This document shows, one piece after another, positions 35,093-45,149 of a DNA stretch of 64,000 nt. The notes under the pieces were generated by a model. That model worked only from the letters and a program-made list of their open reading frames with translations, did no database searches and had not been told where the DNA came from. This DNA is from JAMLIN01 sp964509685 (GTDB taxonomy: Bacteria; Pseudomonadota; Gammaproteobacteria; Burkholderiales; Burkholderiaceae_E). Position 1 is the first letter of the stretch; each line of letters opens with the position of its first letter. Location: contig CAZDYQ010000004.1 in assembly GCA_964509685.1 (NCBI GenBank), forward strand, positions 13,675-77,674. The letters run 5' to 3'. The position numbers were made by a program, and so were the translations under genes.

Positions 35093-36391
35093 ATGTGGAA
35101 GAGCATTCGATCGATCTTCTCGCTCAATGATCCCGGCTGGGGACGCGGCGGCGGTGGCGACAAGGACAGGGAACCCCGGCGACCGGGGCAGGACGGGCAG
35201 GACGGTCCCCCCGATCTCGACGAGCTCTGGCGCGACTTCAATCGCAGGCTGAACAGCCTGTTCGGGCGTCGCGGCGGTGGACCGCGCCTGCCCTCGGGGG
35301 GAGGAGGCGGCGGCCAGCCGCCGTCCTTTCGTGGCGCCGGCGTCGGGCTGCTCGTGCTTTTCGTGGCCGCTGCGCTGCTCTGGCTGGCGAGCGGCTTCTT
35401 CATCGTGCAGGAGGGTCACACGGCGGTCGTGCTGCGCTTCGGCAAGGTGGTCAAGCAGATCGACCGCGCCGGCCTGACCTGGCGGCTGCCGTTCCCGATC
35501 GAGGTGCACGAGCTGGTGAGCACGCAGCAGCTGCGCACGGTCGAGATCGGCTACCGTGGCAATCCGCGCAACAAGAACCTGCGCGAGTCGCTCATGCTGA
35601 CGGGCGACCAGAGCATCGTCGACATGCAGTTCGCGATGCAGTACCGGATCAGCTCGCCGCGCGACTACCTCTTCAACAACGACCTCGGCGGGCAGCCGGG
35701 CGAGATCGTGCGCCAGGCCGGGGAGACGGCCATGCGCGAGGTGGTCGGCCGTTCGGGGATCGACCGCGTGCTCTACGAGGAGAAGGACCTCGTCGCCCGG
35801 GACGCCCTCGCGCTGGTGCAGTCGATCCTGGACCGCTACGGCCTCGGCGCCACGGTGGTGGACATCACCATCCAGCAGGTCCAGCCGCCCGAGCAGGTCC
35901 AGGAGGCCTTTGCGGACGCCAACAAGGCGGCCCAGGACCGCGAGCGCCTGATCAACGAGGGTGTCGCCTATGCGAACGACGTGGTCCCGAGGGCGCAGGG
36001 TATGGCGGCGCGGCTCCAGCAGGAGGCCGAGGGCTACCGCTCGAGCGCGATCGCGAGCGCCGAGGGTGACGCCGCGCGCTTCCTGCAGGTGCTCGAGGAA
36101 TACAAGAAGGCGCCGGAGGTCACGCGCGAGCGCCTGTACATCGAGGCCATGCAGGAGGTCTTCTCCAACACGTCGAAGGTCATGGTGGACGGCCGCGAGG
36201 GTGGCAGCCTGCTGTACCTGCCGCTCGACAAGCTGATGGGCGCGGCCGGCGCCGCCGTCGCGGCGGATCCGACGCGGCAGCAGTCGTCCAGCACCACGCC
36301 GTCGCCGTCGCCGCGCGGCGCCGCGACCGACGACTACGCCGACACCCGCCGCGAGGCCCTGCGCAGCCGCGATCGCGACGCGCTCCGCTGA
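35093..36391 (+). CDS. hflK: FtsH protease modulator HflK
   Basis: A 432-residue SPFH/prohibitin protein that with HflC forms a large membrane complex around FtsH. A Gly-rich cytoplasmic tail (1-80) precedes a membrane helix (about 82-103), then FFIVQEGHTAVVLRFGKVV, TGDQSIVDMQFAMQYRI, DITIQQVQPPEQVQEAF and DANKAAQDRERLINEG. The C-terminus is Ser/Thr/Asp/Arg-rich. It starts 12 bases after hflX and is followed by hflC after 22 bases, the conserved order. Confidence 0.96.
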   Translation: MWKSIRSIFSLNDPGWGRGGGGDKDREPRRPGQDGQDGPPDLDELWRDFNRRLNSLFGRRGGGPRLPSGGGGGGQPPSFRGAGVGLLVLFVAAALLWLASGFFIVQEGHTAVVLRFGKVVKQIDRAGLTWRLPFPIEVHELVSTQQLRTVEIGYRGNPRNKNLRESLMLTGDQSIVDMQFAMQYRISSPRDYLFNNDLGGQPGEIVRQAGETAMREVVGRSGIDRVLYEEKDLVARDALALVQSILDRYGLGATVVDITIQQVQPPEQVQEAFADANKAAQDRERLINEGVAYANDVVPRAQGMAARLQQEAEGYRSSAIASAEGDAARFLQVLEEYKKAPEVTRERLYIEAMQEVFSNTSKVMVDGREGGSLLYLPLDKLMGAAGAAVAADPTRQQSSSTTPSPSPRGAATDDYADTRREALRSRDRDALR

Positions 36392-36413
36392 CAGCCCGAC
36401 CCGGAACCGACCC

Positions 36414-37301
36414 ATGAATCGACTGCTTTCCATCATCGTCGCGCTGGTGATCGCGGGGCTCCTTGCCCAGTCATGCCTCTTCGTCGTGGACCAGCGCCAG
36501 TTCGCCGTCAAGTACGCGCTCGGCGAGATCCGGGAGGTGATCGACGAGCCCGGCCTGTACTTCAAGCTGCCCGTCCCGTTCCAGAACGTCGAGTACCACG
36601 ACAAGCGGATCCTCACGATCGACAACCCGGACATCGACCGTTTCGTCACCGCCGAGAAGCTCAACATCCTCCTGGACTCGTACGTGAAGTGGCGCATCGT
36701 CGATCCGCGCGCGTACATCCGGTCGGTGCAGGGCAGCCAGCGGATCGCGGTGGACCGGATCCTGCGCAGCCTGCGCGACGGCCTGCAGAACGAGGTCGCG
36801 AGGCTGACCGTCGCGGAGGTCATCTCGCTCCAGCGCGACCGCCTGATGGAGCGGGTGAGGGCTAAGGTCAACGACGACAGCAACACCATCGGGGTCGAGA
36901 TCATCGACGTGCGGCTCAAGCGGGTCGATTTCGAGCCGAACGTGCAGGAAGGGGTCTTCACCCGGATGCAGTCCGAGCGCAAGCGGGTGGCGAACGAGCG
37001 CCGCGCGATGGGCGCCGCGGAGTCCGAACGGATCCGGGCCGATGCCGAGCGCCAGCGCGAGATCATCCTCGCCGAGGCCTACCGGGAGGCGCAGGCCATC
37101 AAGGGCGAGGGCGACGCGCAGGCCGCGGCCATCTACGCCGAGGCCTTCGGCCGCGACCCGGAGTTCGCCGCGTTCTATCGCAGCCTGGGCGCCTACCAGT
37201 CGTCGTTCCGCAATCGCAGCGACCTGCTGGTGGTCGACCCGTCCGCGGACTTCTTCCGCTACTTCCGCGGGGCCTCCGGCGGCGGGCCCGGCGGGCGCTG
37301 A
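36414..37301 (+). CDS. hflC: FtsH protease modulator HflC
   Basis: A 295-residue SPFH protein, partner of HflK. The N-terminal helix (about 4-24) is followed by VVDQRQFAVKYALGEIREVI, PGLYFKLPVPFQNVEYHDKR, LNILLDSYVKWRIVDPRAYI and the coiled-coil ERKRVANERRAMGAAESERI with its helical continuation. The end FRYFRGASGG is usual for HflC. With HflK it limits access of membrane substrates to FtsH. Confidence 0.97.
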   Translation: MNRLLSIIVALVIAGLLAQSCLFVVDQRQFAVKYALGEIREVIDEPGLYFKLPVPFQNVEYHDKRILTIDNPDIDRFVTAEKLNILLDSYVKWRIVDPRAYIRSVQGSQRIAVDRILRSLRDGLQNEVARLTVAEVISLQRDRLMERVRAKVNDDSNTIGVEIIDVRLKRVDFEPNVQEGVFTRMQSERKRVANERRAMGAAESERIRADAERQREIILAEAYREAQAIKGEGDAQAAAIYAEAFGRDPEFAAFYRSLGAYQSSFRNRSDLLVVDPSADFFRYFRGASGGGPGGR

Positions 37302-37331
37302 TCCCCGTCGCTCGGAAGGGGGCGGCGGCTC

Positions 37332-37514
37332 GTGGATTCCAGGACCGTGCTCATGGCCCTCGGCCTGATGCTGCTGTTCGAGGGCATCCTGCCGCTGCTG
37401 GCGCCCCGGCAGTGGCGCGAGACATTCCTGCGGATCGCCCGGCTGCGCGACGGCCAGATCCGCTTCTTCGGGCTCGTCGCGGTACTGGCGGGCGGTTTGC
37501 TCCTCCTCGTCTAG
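37332..37514 (+). CDS. DUF2065 small membrane protein
   Basis: A 60-residue protein with two membrane helices (about 4-24 and 44-60) around a charged loop APRQWRETFLRIARLRDGQI. DUF2065 (YjeT-like) genes lie next to hflC in many Proteobacteria; their function is unknown. It starts at GTG 37332, 30 bases after hflC, with a G-rich purine stretch upstream. Its stop codon touches a TAGAAT box that may start hisZ transcription. Confidence 0.88.
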   Translation: MDSRTVLMALGLMLLFEGILPLLAPRQWRETFLRIARLRDGQIRFFGLVAVLAGGLLLLV

Positions 37515-37520
37515 TAGAAT
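37515..37520 (+). promoter_or_regulatory. -10-like box upstream of hisZ
   Basis: TAGAAT begins right after the DUF2065 stop codon and would give a leader of about 100 bases before the hisZ ATG. No -35 at normal spacing. Confidence 0.4.
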
Positions 37521-37532
37521 CATTCGTTTGGA

Positions 37533-37556
37533 CGGCCGGTGCAGGAGCGCCGGCCG
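37533..37556 (+). other. Stem-loop in the hisZ leader
   Basis: CGGCCGG and CCGGCCG arms enclose about 10 bases; CTTTC follows. It could be a weak terminator of the hflX-DUF2065 unit or a leader structure of hisZ. There is no His-rich leader peptide of the classical attenuation type. Confidence 0.4.
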
Positions 37557-37624
37557 CTTTCGGCCTTGCGGTCCCCGACGGTCTCGGTCGGGCGGGGTGC
37601 AGGGCGCAACCCATCCCATCCGAC

Positions 37625-38803
37625 ATGCCGCGCTGGCTACTGCCCGAAAGCATTGCCGATGTGCTGCCCGCGGAAGCGCGGCGCATCGAGGAACTGCGCA
37701 GGTCGCTGCTCGACCTCTACCGTCGCTACGGCTACGAGCTGGTCATGCCGCCCCTGGTCGAGTACCTGAGTTCCCTGCTCACGGGGGCCGGTTCCACGCT
37801 CGAGATCCGCACCGCGCAGCTGGTGGACCAGCCGTCCGGGCGACGGCTGGGCGTTCGCGCCGACATGACGCCCCAGGTGGCCCGCATCGACGCGCACCTG
37901 CTCGGCCGAAAGGGGCCGAGCCGCCTGTGCTATGCCGGCCCCGTGCTGCATGCGCGACCGGCGGACCCGTTCGCCTCGCGCGTTCCCTACCAGATCGGTG
38001 CCGAGCTCTACGGCCATGCCGGCCAGGAAGCGGAGCTCGAGATCCTCGACCTGATGCTGTCCTCGCTGCGGATCGCCGGCCTTCGGCGGCTGCGGGTGGA
38101 CCTGTGCCATGCCGGAATCGTGCCGGCACTGCTGCAGCACGCGCCCCATCTCGATGCCGGCGCGATCTACCGCATGATGGTCCAGAAGGACGTGGGCAGC
38201 CTGCGCGAGGCGATCGCCGGCACCGATCCCGTGATCGCCGAGGCGCTGCTCGCCCTGCCGACGCTCTACGGCGCCGTCAACGGCGCCACCTCGGTCCTGG
38301 ACCGGGCGGCGGAGGTCCTGCCCGGGATCGACGGCATCGGCAGGGCGCTGGACGACCTGCGACGCCTGGTGTCCTCGTCCCTCTGGAAGCGGCTCGAGGA
38401 CGTGGAGCTCGCGGTCGATCTGGCCGACCTGTCCGGCTACCATTACTACAGCGGCATCAGCTTTGCCGCCTACTCCCTCGACACGGTCAAGGCCAGTGGC
38501 GCGATCGCCCGCGGCGGGCGCTACGACGGCGTCGGCAAGGCTTTCGGCCGGGCGCGTCCTGCGACCGGCTTCTCCCTGGAGCTGCGCTCGCTGGCGGAGC
38601 TCACGCCCGCGGCGCCCGCTTCGCCCGCGATCCGGGCGCCCTGGGGGGACGACGCCGAACTTCGCGAGGCGATCGCCGCCTTGCGCGCACGAGGGGAGGT
38701 GGTCCTGGAGACCCTTCCCGGACACGAGCACGAGGCGCAGGAGTTCGCCTGCGACCGCGAGCTCGTCAGGCAGGACGGTCGCTGGATCGTTCGTTCATGT
38801 TGA
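37625..38803 (+). CDS. hisZ: ATP phosphoribosyltransferase regulatory subunit HisZ
   Basis: A 392-residue HisS-like protein without synthetase activity that pairs with short-form HisG to start histidine synthesis. It begins RWLLPESIADVLPAEARRIE and has YGYELVMPPLVEYLSSLLTG, LGVRADMTPQVARIDAHLLG and YHYYSGISFAAYSLD, the last replacing the HisS motif RGLDYYN. The anticodon domain is missing. It lies just before purA, the conserved betaproteobacterial order, and implies a short HisG elsewhere. The ATG at 37625 starts the family homology; no clear ribosome-binding site. Confidence 0.94.
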   Translation: MPRWLLPESIADVLPAEARRIEELRRSLLDLYRRYGYELVMPPLVEYLSSLLTGAGSTLEIRTAQLVDQPSGRRLGVRADMTPQVARIDAHLLGRKGPSRLCYAGPVLHARPADPFASRVPYQIGAELYGHAGQEAELEILDLMLSSLRIAGLRRLRVDLCHAGIVPALLQHAPHLDAGAIYRMMVQKDVGSLREAIAGTDPVIAEALLALPTLYGAVNGATSVLDRAAEVLPGIDGIGRALDDLRRLVSSSLWKRLEDVELAVDLADLSGYHYYSGISFAAYSLDTVKASGAIARGGRYDGVGKAFGRARPATGFSLELRSLAELTPAAPASPAIRAPWGDDAELREAIAALRARGEVVLETLPGHEHEAQEFACDRELVRQDGRWIVRSC

Positions 38804-38813
38804 TGGGAATGGG

Positions 38814-40106
<1,293 letters not shown>

Positions 40107-40126
40107 CCTCCGGGGCCGCGCGACGC

Positions 40127-40639
40127 ATGGGAACGGGAGACCTCAACGTCGGCTGGGACGAGTACCACCGGCTCGTCGAGCGGCTCGCCCTCCAGGTCCA
40201 CGATTCGGGGTGGGACTTCGATGCCATCGTCTGCCTCGCCCGGGGCGGGCTGCGGGTGGGCGACGTGCTCTCGCGGATCTTCGACCGGCCGCTCGGCGTG
40301 ATGTTCACCAGCTCCTACCGGGAGCAGGGCGGCAGGGAGCAGGGAGAAATCCGGATCGGCGAGCACCTCTGCTCGGCGGTGGAGCTGCCCGGAACCCGCT
40401 GGTTGCTGGTCGACGACCTCGTCGACTCCGGCCATACGCTCGGCGAAGTGCTGCGGATTCTTCCGCAGAGGTACCCGCAGCTGCGCGAGGTGCGCAGCGC
40501 CGTCATCTGGCAGAAGGCGATTTCGGTCGTCCGCCCCGACTATGTCGTCGAGTACCTTGCCGACAGTCCCTGGATTCGCCAGCCCTTCGAGGTCTACGAC
40601 GCGCTTGGCCCGGAGGCCCTCAGGAACCGCCTGCCTTGA
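40127..40639 (+). CDS. Phosphoribosyltransferase family protein
   Basis: A 170-residue PRTase of the type-I fold. The PRPP-binding loop is WLLVDDLVDSGHTLGEVLR (about 88-106), and FDAIVCLARGGLRVGDVLS (about 28-46) forms the early flexible-loop region. It resembles xanthine/hypoxanthine-type PRTases found after purA in Betaproteobacteria; the base it uses cannot be fixed from sequence. The ATG at 40127 is 20 bases after purA. A strong terminator follows at 40679. Confidence 0.92.
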   Translation: MGTGDLNVGWDEYHRLVERLALQVHDSGWDFDAIVCLARGGLRVGDVLSRIFDRPLGVMFTSSYREQGGREQGEIRIGEHLCSAVELPGTRWLLVDDLVDSGHTLGEVLRILPQRYPQLREVRSAVIWQKAISVVRPDYVVEYLADSPWIRQPFEVYDALGPEALRNRLP

Positions 40640-40678
40640 CCCGCGCCTGCCATCGCCTCTTTCCCGGTGCCGGAACGG

Positions 40679-40703
40679 AAAAAGCCGGCTTGCGCCGGCT
40701 TTT
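40679..40703. terminator. Bidirectional intrinsic terminator
   Basis: GCCGGC-TTGC-GCCGGC is flanked by AAAAA on the left and TTTT on the right. It ends the purA/PRTase transcript on the plus strand and the tRNA-Leu transcript on the minus strand, 6 bases past the CCA end. Confidence 0.92.
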
Positions 40704-40709
40704 GATCTA

Positions 40710-40796
40710 TGGTGCCCAGAAGAGGACTCGAACCTCCACAGTGTTGCCACCGCTAGGACCTGAACCTAGTGCGTCTACCAATTCCGCCATCTGGGC
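40710..40796 (-). tRNA. tRNA-Leu (anticodon CAG)
   Basis: Read on the minus strand, 87 bases fold as a class II tRNA: acceptor GCCCAGA/TCTGGGC with discriminator A and encoded CCA; D-arm with AATTGGTAGACG; anticodon stem CTAGG/CCTAG with loop TTCAGGT giving anticodon CAG (reads CUG, a major Leu codon in such GC-rich genomes); a long variable arm; T-arm GAGG-TTCGAGT-CCTC. A consensus promoter lies upstream and an intrinsic terminator downstream, so it is an independent single-gene unit. Confidence 0.97.
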
Positions 40797-40836
40797 ATCG
40801 CGGCAGGCTTCAAGCAAGCCCCGCAGGAAAGGGCGA

Positions 40837-40864
40837 ATTCTAATGGTCTATCCGGTTTTGTCAA
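40837..40864 (-). promoter_or_regulatory. Consensus promoter of tRNA-Leu
   Basis: On the minus strand TTGACA (40859-40864), a 16-base spacer and TAGAAT (40837-40842) are an excellent sigma-70 promoter. The start would be near 40830, about 34 bases before the tRNA. This anchors TAGAAT as a genuine -10 in this genome. Confidence 0.92.
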
Positions 40865-40904
40865 CAAGCGCCCGGGCTGCCGCCCCGCGCAAGGGAGTCG
40901 CGCG

Positions 40905-43322
40905 ATGAGCCGTGGCGACAGGCCAGCCCCGGTCCGGGGGCGGGATGCCTCCGCGCCGCCAAGCCGCGAGGCGATCCTCGCATGCCTGCGCAAGGCCGGC
41001 GTGCCGCTCAGTCCCGCCGAGCTCATGGATCGCCTGGCGGTGCGGCCCGAGCAGCGTGAGCCGCTGCAGCGCCGCCTGGCGGCGATGGAGCGCGACGGCC
41101 AGCTCCTGCCCAATCGCAAGGGCGTCCTGCTGCTCGCCTCCAAGCTCGACTTCATCGCCGGCAGGGTGCAGGGCCATCGCGACGGTTTCGGCTTCCTCAT
41201 CCGCGACGACGGCGGCCCCGACATGTTCCTGTCGCCGAGGCAGATGCGCAAGGCGATGCATGGCGACCGGGTGCTGGCCAAGGAGATCGGGGTGGACCAT
41301 CGGGGGCGGGCCGAGGCCGCCATCGTCGAGGTCACCGAGCGGGCCAACCACGTGCTGGTCGGCCGCTTCCTCGACGAGCGCGGCGTCAGCATCGTGGTGC
41401 CCGAGAACCAGCGGATCAAGCACGACATCCTGATCCCGCCCGGGGACTCGGCGGGAGCCCGCCACGGCCAGGTCGTCACCTGCGAGATCGTGGACCCGCC
41501 GTCGGGCTATTCCCAGCCCATCGGTCGCATCATCGAGGTGCTCGGGGAGATCGACGATCCGGGCATGGAGATCGAGATCGCGGTTCGCAAGTTCGACGTC
41601 CCGCACGAGTTCTCCGAGGCGGCGCTGGAGCAGGCGGCGAAGCTGCCCGACAGGCTGCGGCCCGCCGACCTGCGGCGGCGCGTGGACCTGCGCGACATCG
41701 CCATGGTCACGATCGACGGCGAGGATGCGCGCGACTTCGACGACGCGGTCTATTGCGAGCGCATGGACGACATCCCGGGCAAGCGGGGCGGAGGATGGCG
41801 CCTGGTGGTCGCGATCGCCGACGTGGCGCACTATGTCCGCCCGGGCGACCCGATCGACGCCGACGCGCTGGAGCGCACCACGTCGGTCTACTTCCCGCGA
41901 CGGGTGATCCCGATGCTCCCCGAAGCCCTCTCGAACGGCCTGTGCTCGCTCAACCCGGCGGTGGACAGGCTCGCCCTCGTCTGCGACATGGTGATCGACG
42001 ACAAGGGCGAGGTGCGGGCCTACCAGTTCTACGAGGCCGTGATCCACTCGGCGGCCCGGCTCACCTACGACGAAGCCTGGGCGGCGCTGTCGGGCCAGCC
42101 CAGCTCGCTCCCGGGGCCGATCCGCGAGCGGCTCGACGCCCTCTACGGCGTGTTCAAGGTCCTGGTGGCCGCGCGACGCGAGCGCGGCGCGTTCGAGCTC
42201 GACACCATCGAGACGAGGATCGTGTGCGATCCCGCGGGCCGGATCCTGCGCATCGAGCCGACCCAGCGCAACGATGCCCACCGGCTGATCGAGGAGTGCA
42301 TGCTGGCGGCGAACACGTGCGCGGCCGACTTCATGCAGCGAAGCAAGCACCCGGCGCTGTACCGCGTGCACGAAGGCCCGACCCCGGACCGGCTCGCGAC
42401 GCTGCGCGAGTTCCTGCGCGGGCTCGGCCTGTCGCTCGGCACGACGGGGGATCCGACGCCGGCGGACTACGCCGAGCTCGCCCGGAAGATCCAGGGGCGT
42501 CCGGATGCCGAGCTGTTGCAGACGATGCTCCTGCGCTCGATGCAGCAGGCGATCTACACGCCGGAGAACAGCGGCCACTTCGGCCTCGCCTACGAGGCCT
42601 ATGCCCACTTCACGTCGCCGATCCGGCGCTATCCGGACCTGCTGAACCATCGGGTGATCAAGGCGCTCATCCGCGGGACCCGCTATCGCCTGTCGGACAG
42701 GCGAGGCCGCGGTGCCGCCGTCGACGAGGCCGAGATGGAGGCCTGGGAAGCGATCGGGATGACCTGCTCGGAGAACGAGCGCCGGGCCGACGAGGCCTCC
42801 CGCGACGTCGAGGCCTGGCTCAAGTGCCAGTACATGCGCGAGCGGGTCGGCGAGCAGTTCTCGGGGAGGATCACCGGCGTCGCGCCCTTCGGCATCTTCG
42901 TCACGCTCGACACGCTGTTCGTCGAGGGCATGGTCCATGTCTCCGAGCTGGGCGGGGAGTACTTCCAGTACAACGAGGCCGGGCACGAACTGCGCGGCGA
43001 GCGCACCGGCAGGCGCTACCGGCTCACCGATCCGATCGACGTGCAGGTGTCGCGCGTCGATCTCGAGGCCCGACGCATCGAGTTCCGGCTGGTGCCGCGC
43101 ACCGGCTACAAGGAGCTGGTCGAGAAGCCTCGGCGTGGCGATGCCGAGCCGGGTCGGGTGGCCGGCCGCAAGGCGGCGCCGGCGAAGCCGGAGTCCGCCG
43201 CCAGGGCGAGGGAAGCGCGCCTGGCCGAGCGACGCGGCAGGAAGGGCGGCGCGCGCAAGGCCGGCATGTCGCCGAAGGGCGGCAAGGCCGCGAAGCCGGG
43301 CAAGCGGGGCCCGCGCCGATGA
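40905..43322 (+). CDS. rnr: Ribonuclease R
   Basis: An 805-residue processive 3'-5' exoribonuclease able to degrade structured RNA. Order: winged-helix RNR_N (about 22-85), cold-shock domains (GRVQGHRDGFGFLI and FVEGMVHVSEL-like folds), RNB catalytic domain with the metal-binding Asp cluster in TIDGEDARDFDDAVY, HFTSPIRRYPDLLNHRVIKA, S1 domain (RITGVAPFGIFVTLD) and a Lys/Arg/Gly-rich tail (about 735-805). The ATG at 40905 has AAGGGAG 7 bases upstream. rnr-rlmB is a conserved pair; the overlap is ATGA. Confidence 0.97.
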   Translation: MSRGDRPAPVRGRDASAPPSREAILACLRKAGVPLSPAELMDRLAVRPEQREPLQRRLAAMERDGQLLPNRKGVLLLASKLDFIAGRVQGHRDGFGFLIRDDGGPDMFLSPRQMRKAMHGDRVLAKEIGVDHRGRAEAAIVEVTERANHVLVGRFLDERGVSIVVPENQRIKHDILIPPGDSAGARHGQVVTCEIVDPPSGYSQPIGRIIEVLGEIDDPGMEIEIAVRKFDVPHEFSEAALEQAAKLPDRLRPADLRRRVDLRDIAMVTIDGEDARDFDDAVYCERMDDIPGKRGGGWRLVVAIADVAHYVRPGDPIDADALERTTSVYFPRRVIPMLPEALSNGLCSLNPAVDRLALVCDMVIDDKGEVRAYQFYEAVIHSAARLTYDEAWAALSGQPSSLPGPIRERLDALYGVFKVLVAARRERGAFELDTIETRIVCDPAGRILRIEPTQRNDAHRLIEECMLAANTCAADFMQRSKHPALYRVHEGPTPDRLATLREFLRGLGLSLGTTGDPTPADYAELARKIQGRPDAELLQTMLLRSMQQAIYTPENSGHFGLAYEAYAHFTSPIRRYPDLLNHRVIKALIRGTRYRLSDRRGRGAAVDEAEMEAWEAIGMTCSENERRADEASRDVEAWLKCQYMRERVGEQFSGRITGVAPFGIFVTLDTLFVEGMVHVSELGGEYFQYNEAGHELRGERTGRRYRLTDPIDVQVSRVDLEARRIEFRLVPRTGYKELVEKPRRGDAEPGRVAGRKAAPAKPESAARAREARLAERRGRKGGARKAGMSPKGGKAAKPGKRGPRR

Positions 43323-44059
43323 TCCTGCACGGCTTCCATGCGGTCGGCGGGCGTATCCGTCGCGATCCGGGGAGCATCTCCGAGCTGTACGTGGCCGAAG
43401 ACCGCCAGGATGCCCGCATGCGCGAACTGCTCGCGCTTGCGGGGCAGGCGGGCTTGCGCGCGATCCCCGTCCCGGCCTCGCGCCTCGACCGTCTCTGCCC
43501 GGGCCGCCGTCACCAGGGCGTCGTGGCCATCGCCGAGGCGAGCCTGCCGACGGTGGACCTGCCGACGATCCTCGATCGCATCGAAGGACCGGCGCGCCTG
43601 CTCGTCCTCGACGGGGTGACGGACCCGCGCAACCTCGGGGCCTGCCTGCGGGTGGCGGACGGGGCGGGCGCCCATGCGGTGATCGCGCCGAAGGACCATG
43701 CGGCGCCGCTCACCGAGGTGGCGATCCAGACCGCCAGTGGCGCGGCCGAATCCATCCCCTACATCATGGTGACAAACCTGGCGCGCACCATCGACCTTCT
43801 CCAGCAACACGGTGTGTGGGTGGTCGGCACCGACGACGCGGCGCAGTCCGACATCTACGAGGCGGACCTGCCGGACTCCATCGCCTGGGTCCTGGGCGCC
43901 GAGGGCAAAGGGCTGCGGCGGCTCACGCGCGAACGCTGCGACCTGCTCGTGCGCATCCCGATGGAAGGCTCGGTGAGCAGCCTGAACGTGGCGGTCGCCT
44001 GCGGCGTGGCGCTCTACGAGGGACTCAGGCGTTCGCGCTCGGCGGCCTCCCGCCGCTGA
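43319..44059 (+). CDS. rlmB: 23S rRNA (guanosine-2'-O)-methyltransferase RlmB
   Basis: A 246-residue SpoU-family methylase for G2251. It begins ILHGFHAVGGRIRRDPGSI, has VLDGVTDPRNLGACLRVADG (motif 1), VLGAEGKGLRRLTRERCD (motif 2) and IPMEGSVSSLNVAVACGVAL (motif 3) that form the trefoil-knot SAM site. Its start overlaps rnr. Its last 46 bases overlap the convergent nuclease gene, so no terminator separates them. Confidence 0.96.
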   Translation: MILHGFHAVGGRIRRDPGSISELYVAEDRQDARMRELLALAGQAGLRAIPVPASRLDRLCPGRRHQGVVAIAEASLPTVDLPTILDRIEGPARLLVLDGVTDPRNLGACLRVADGAGAHAVIAPKDHAAPLTEVAIQTASGAAESIPYIMVTNLARTIDLLQQHGVWVVGTDDAAQSDIYEADLPDSIAWVLGAEGKGLRRLTRERCDLLVRIPMEGSVSSLNVAVACGVALYEGLRRSRSAASRR

Positions 44060-44583
44060 TCGCGCTGTCGCAGGCGGTACTCCCACGGCGCCTGCGCGGC
44101 GGGGTCGCCCCACAGGCCGATGCCCGCCTTCCGTGCCTGCGCCTCGGCGCGCTCGTAGGGCTTGCGCAGCTCCTGCGGGAGGTCGCTCCGATAGCGGCGG
44201 AAGTACCAGGCGTGCCCGGACTCGACCATCGCCAGGCCGACGTCGCGTTCGCCCACGCTGACCGCCGCGACGACCCGGCCCCAGGGATCCTTCTTGACCG
44301 GTGCCACGCGGACCCGCTTGCCCGCGACGAGTGCCTCCAGGGCCGCGCGCGACTCGTCGGCATGGGCCTGGCCCCGCTCCGGCGCATCGATGCCCGAGAG
44401 TCGCACGCGATGGGGGCGGGTCTGGCCGATCCGGCGCACGAGGAGGGTGTCGCCGTCCTGGACGCGCAACACGATCGCTTCGTAGGCGTCGTGTCCGCCT
44501 TGCCGGCCGTCGGCCGCGAACGAGGCTGCATGCGCGGCGAAAAGCAGGAGCAGCAGGAGGAAGCGCAGGGACCTGGACAGCAT
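44014..44583 (-). CDS. Secreted thermonuclease-family (SNase-like) protein
   Basis: A 189-residue protein with a signal peptide (MLSRSLRFLLLLLLFAAHAA, cleavage likely after ASFA near 24) and an SNase domain. Active-site pattern: VQDGDTLLVR with the Ca-binding Asp, VRLSGIDAPERGQ with Arg and Asp, and KKDPWGRVVAAV. MVESGHAWYFRRY completes the fold. It should cut nucleic acid outside the cytoplasm. It starts at ATG 44583, 80 bases after the lipoprotein gene, and may be read through from the pilus operon. It overlaps the 3' end of rlmB by 46 bases. Confidence 0.92.
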   Translation of the reverse strand: MLSRSLRFLLLLLLFAAHAASFAADGRQGGHDAYEAIVLRVQDGDTLLVRRIGQTRPHRVRLSGIDAPERGQAHADESRAALEALVAGKRVRVAPVKKDPWGRVVAAVSVGERDVGLAMVESGHAWYFRRYRSDLPQELRKPYERAEAQARKAGIGLWGDPAAQAPWEYRLRQRDQRREAAERERLSPS

Positions 44584-44663
44584 CGGGGCGGGTCGGTTCG
44601 CAAGCCCCGGAAGTCTCGCAAGCGAGCCGCCGCGGCGCAAGCCGGGCTTCGGCCGAGTGCGGG

Positions 44664-45149
44664 TCAGCGCGAGCCGTCCGCCGCTTTGGCCGTCGTGACG
44701 AAGCGGGACGCGAACGGATCGACGTCGAACGCGATGCGCTTGATCGATGGTACCGGCCGGCCGCCGACCAGGGCCGGCGCGAAGCGGGCGTGGCGGATCG
44801 CCCCGAACAGGGCCTCGAGCGCGTCCTGGTCGAAGCCCTCGACCTTCTCGGCGGCGAGCTTCTCGAGCGCGCCGTCCGCGCCGATATGGATCACGAGCTC
44901 GACGCTGCCGGGCCGGGTGCGTGCCAGCGCGAACTCCTCGAGGCCGACGGGCGGGAAGGTGAAGCGGGCGGGCGTGTCCACCTGCCAGGCCTCGGCATAG
45001 CCGCCTGTCGCCGTATCCGCCGTCGCGTGGCATCCCGCCAGGATGGTGGTTGCGACGAGGAGGGCGGCGGTCGTGGCGCCGAGGCGGGCCGGGCGGGCGA
45101 GACGGCGGCCTCGCCGCGGTGCCGCTCGCCTGGATCCGTGGTCGCCCAT
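44664..45149 (-). CDS. TonB-C-terminus-like lipoprotein linked to pilY1
   Basis: A 161-residue protein with a basic N-terminus, a hydrophobic signal ending in TTILAGC (C40) and a C-terminal region (about 65-150) that resembles the TonB C-terminal fold: SVELVIHIGADGALEKLAAE, ALEALFGAIRHARFAPALVG and PSIKRIAFDVD, in the usual strand-helix-strand order. There is no Pro-rich spacer or inner-membrane anchor, so it is not a classical energy transducer. The ATG at 45149 is 11 bases after the pilY1 stop, so it belongs to the pilus operon. A role at the pilus or outer membrane is inferred. Confidence 0.8.
   Translation of the reverse strand: MGDHGSRRAAPRRGRRLARPARLGATTAALLVATTILAGCHATADTATGGYAEAWQVDTPARFTFPPVGLEEFALARTRPGSVELVIHIGADGALEKLAAEKVEGFDQDALEALFGAIRHARFAPALVGGRPVPSIKRIAFDVDPFASRFVTTAKAADGSR

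Noticed and set aside
33893..37066. A 1057-codon minus-strand frame across hflX-hflK-hflC
   Set aside because: It crosses three well-supported plus-strand genes and has no recognisable motif.
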